Origin: Xiphydria camelus
Taxonomy: Eukaryota; Arthropoda; Insecta; Hymenoptera; Xiphydriidae
Reading direction: 5' to 3'
Assembly (NCBI GenBank): GCA_963678675.1
Contig: OY783194.1
Coordinates: forward strand, 22,484,278-22,548,277
DNA length: 64,000 bases
Below are positions 63,741-64,000 of the stretch, piece by piece. Both the position numbers and the translations under genes were made by a program. The number at the start of each line of letters is the position of its first letter. Position 1 is the stretch's first letter. The notes beneath the pieces were generated by a model. That model was not told where the DNA came from and did no database searches. It saw only the letters and a program-made list of their open reading frames with translations.

Positions 63741-63955
63741 TACACCCGGGTTCACGGATTCTGAACATAATGACTTTTGAAAATGTAATTTTAAAACGTA
63801 ACAGCCAATTAGCAATTAAATGTCAAACTTTCATTAGCTAATGCGGCTTTTGCCATTGCTAATGAAAGCATGATAATTAATTATTCATTGGTTAGTATAT
63901 TGAAATATGAAATTTTGAAAAGTCACTATGTTCAAAATCCGTGAACCCGGGTGTA
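63741..63955. mobile_element. MITE, TACACCCGGGTTCACGGATT ends
   Basis: The left end TACACCCGGGTTCACGGAT and the exact inverted right end enclose inner pairs around AAAGTCA and TTAGCTAATG. 215 bp. Relative of 44607-44823. A short extra GGGTGTACACCC palindrome sits at its left edge. Confidence 0.7.
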
Positions 63956-64000
63956 CATGGCAAGCCAGGTATCAGATCTACACGGTTATATATGGAATCC

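Larger units (their letters stand above)
61277..64000. other. Right-edge region
   Basis: No confirmed gene. It holds AT-rich repeats around AATATTGTCAATA (61922-62475, a likely decayed element with inverted ends), a MITE-like inverted pair at 62507-62630, sequence related to the DHX34 intron 1 element at 62975-63070, a partial AGGGCGGGTTTTAC element from 63393 and a complete MITE at 63741-63955. Confidence 0.5.

Overview
The window reads as an insect nuclear genome segment, most likely from a hymenopteran such as an ant. This is an inference from AT-rich introns and from the gene and repeat types, not a proven assignment. It holds three recognisable conserved single-copy genes in a matrix that is mostly transposable-element sequence. 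No rRNA, tRNA or CRISPR array was seen.

Gene layout. PIGV (GPI mannosyltransferase 2, + strand, 3806-5271) faces DHX34 (DEAH/DEVH RNA helicase of nonsense-mediated decay, - strand, 28547 down to 5416) tail to tail, with only 144 bp between the stop codons. DHX34 was assembled here into 15 exons with consistent splice phases, giving about 1,153 residues. Cdc37 (Hsp90 kinase co-chaperone, + strand, 29719-52216, five exons, 371 residues) starts head to head with DHX34. The 1.2 kb between the two start codons is packed with short inverted-repeat elements. A possible first exon of an unidentified gene lies at 61093-61276.

Repeat layout. DHX34 introns carry at least three TTAA-flanked elements, large fold-back elements (13.5-14.5 kb, 16.2-17.1 kb, 19.3-20.3 kb, 22.7-27.8 kb) and CAGGGTGG-ended elements. 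Cdc37 intron 2 (11.3 kb) is built around an approximately 8.3 kb inverted-repeat element (31928-40198). That element was invaded by a mariner-like element itself split by a miniature LTR element, by a second mariner-like element, and by a Helitron. Cdc37 intron 4 (8.4 kb) contains a two-gene PIF/Harbinger element (47140-51263). Its transposase and MADF/BESS genes have exons interlocked on opposite strands. The transposase is broken by two later insertions and a 1-bp frameshift, while the MADF/BESS gene is open. A 298 bp element with a 14 bp target duplication and a hammerhead-ribozyme-like core follows at 51493-51790.

The 3' side. A Gypsy-type LTR element on the - strand (54897-60510) has two 673 bp LTRs that look identical and an ACAT target duplication, but its internal coding region is defective. 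It sits inside an older solo LTR of a related family (53160 to 60692) that was also opened by short inverted-repeat elements.

No clearly new cellular system was found. The most notable items are the interlocked Harbinger gene pair, the hammerhead-like mini-element, the nested insertions whose order can be read, the MITE-loaded intergenic region between DHX34 and Cdc37, and an internal repeat shared by elements with different ends. PIGV carries a single frameshift that is either an assembly error or a real lesion.
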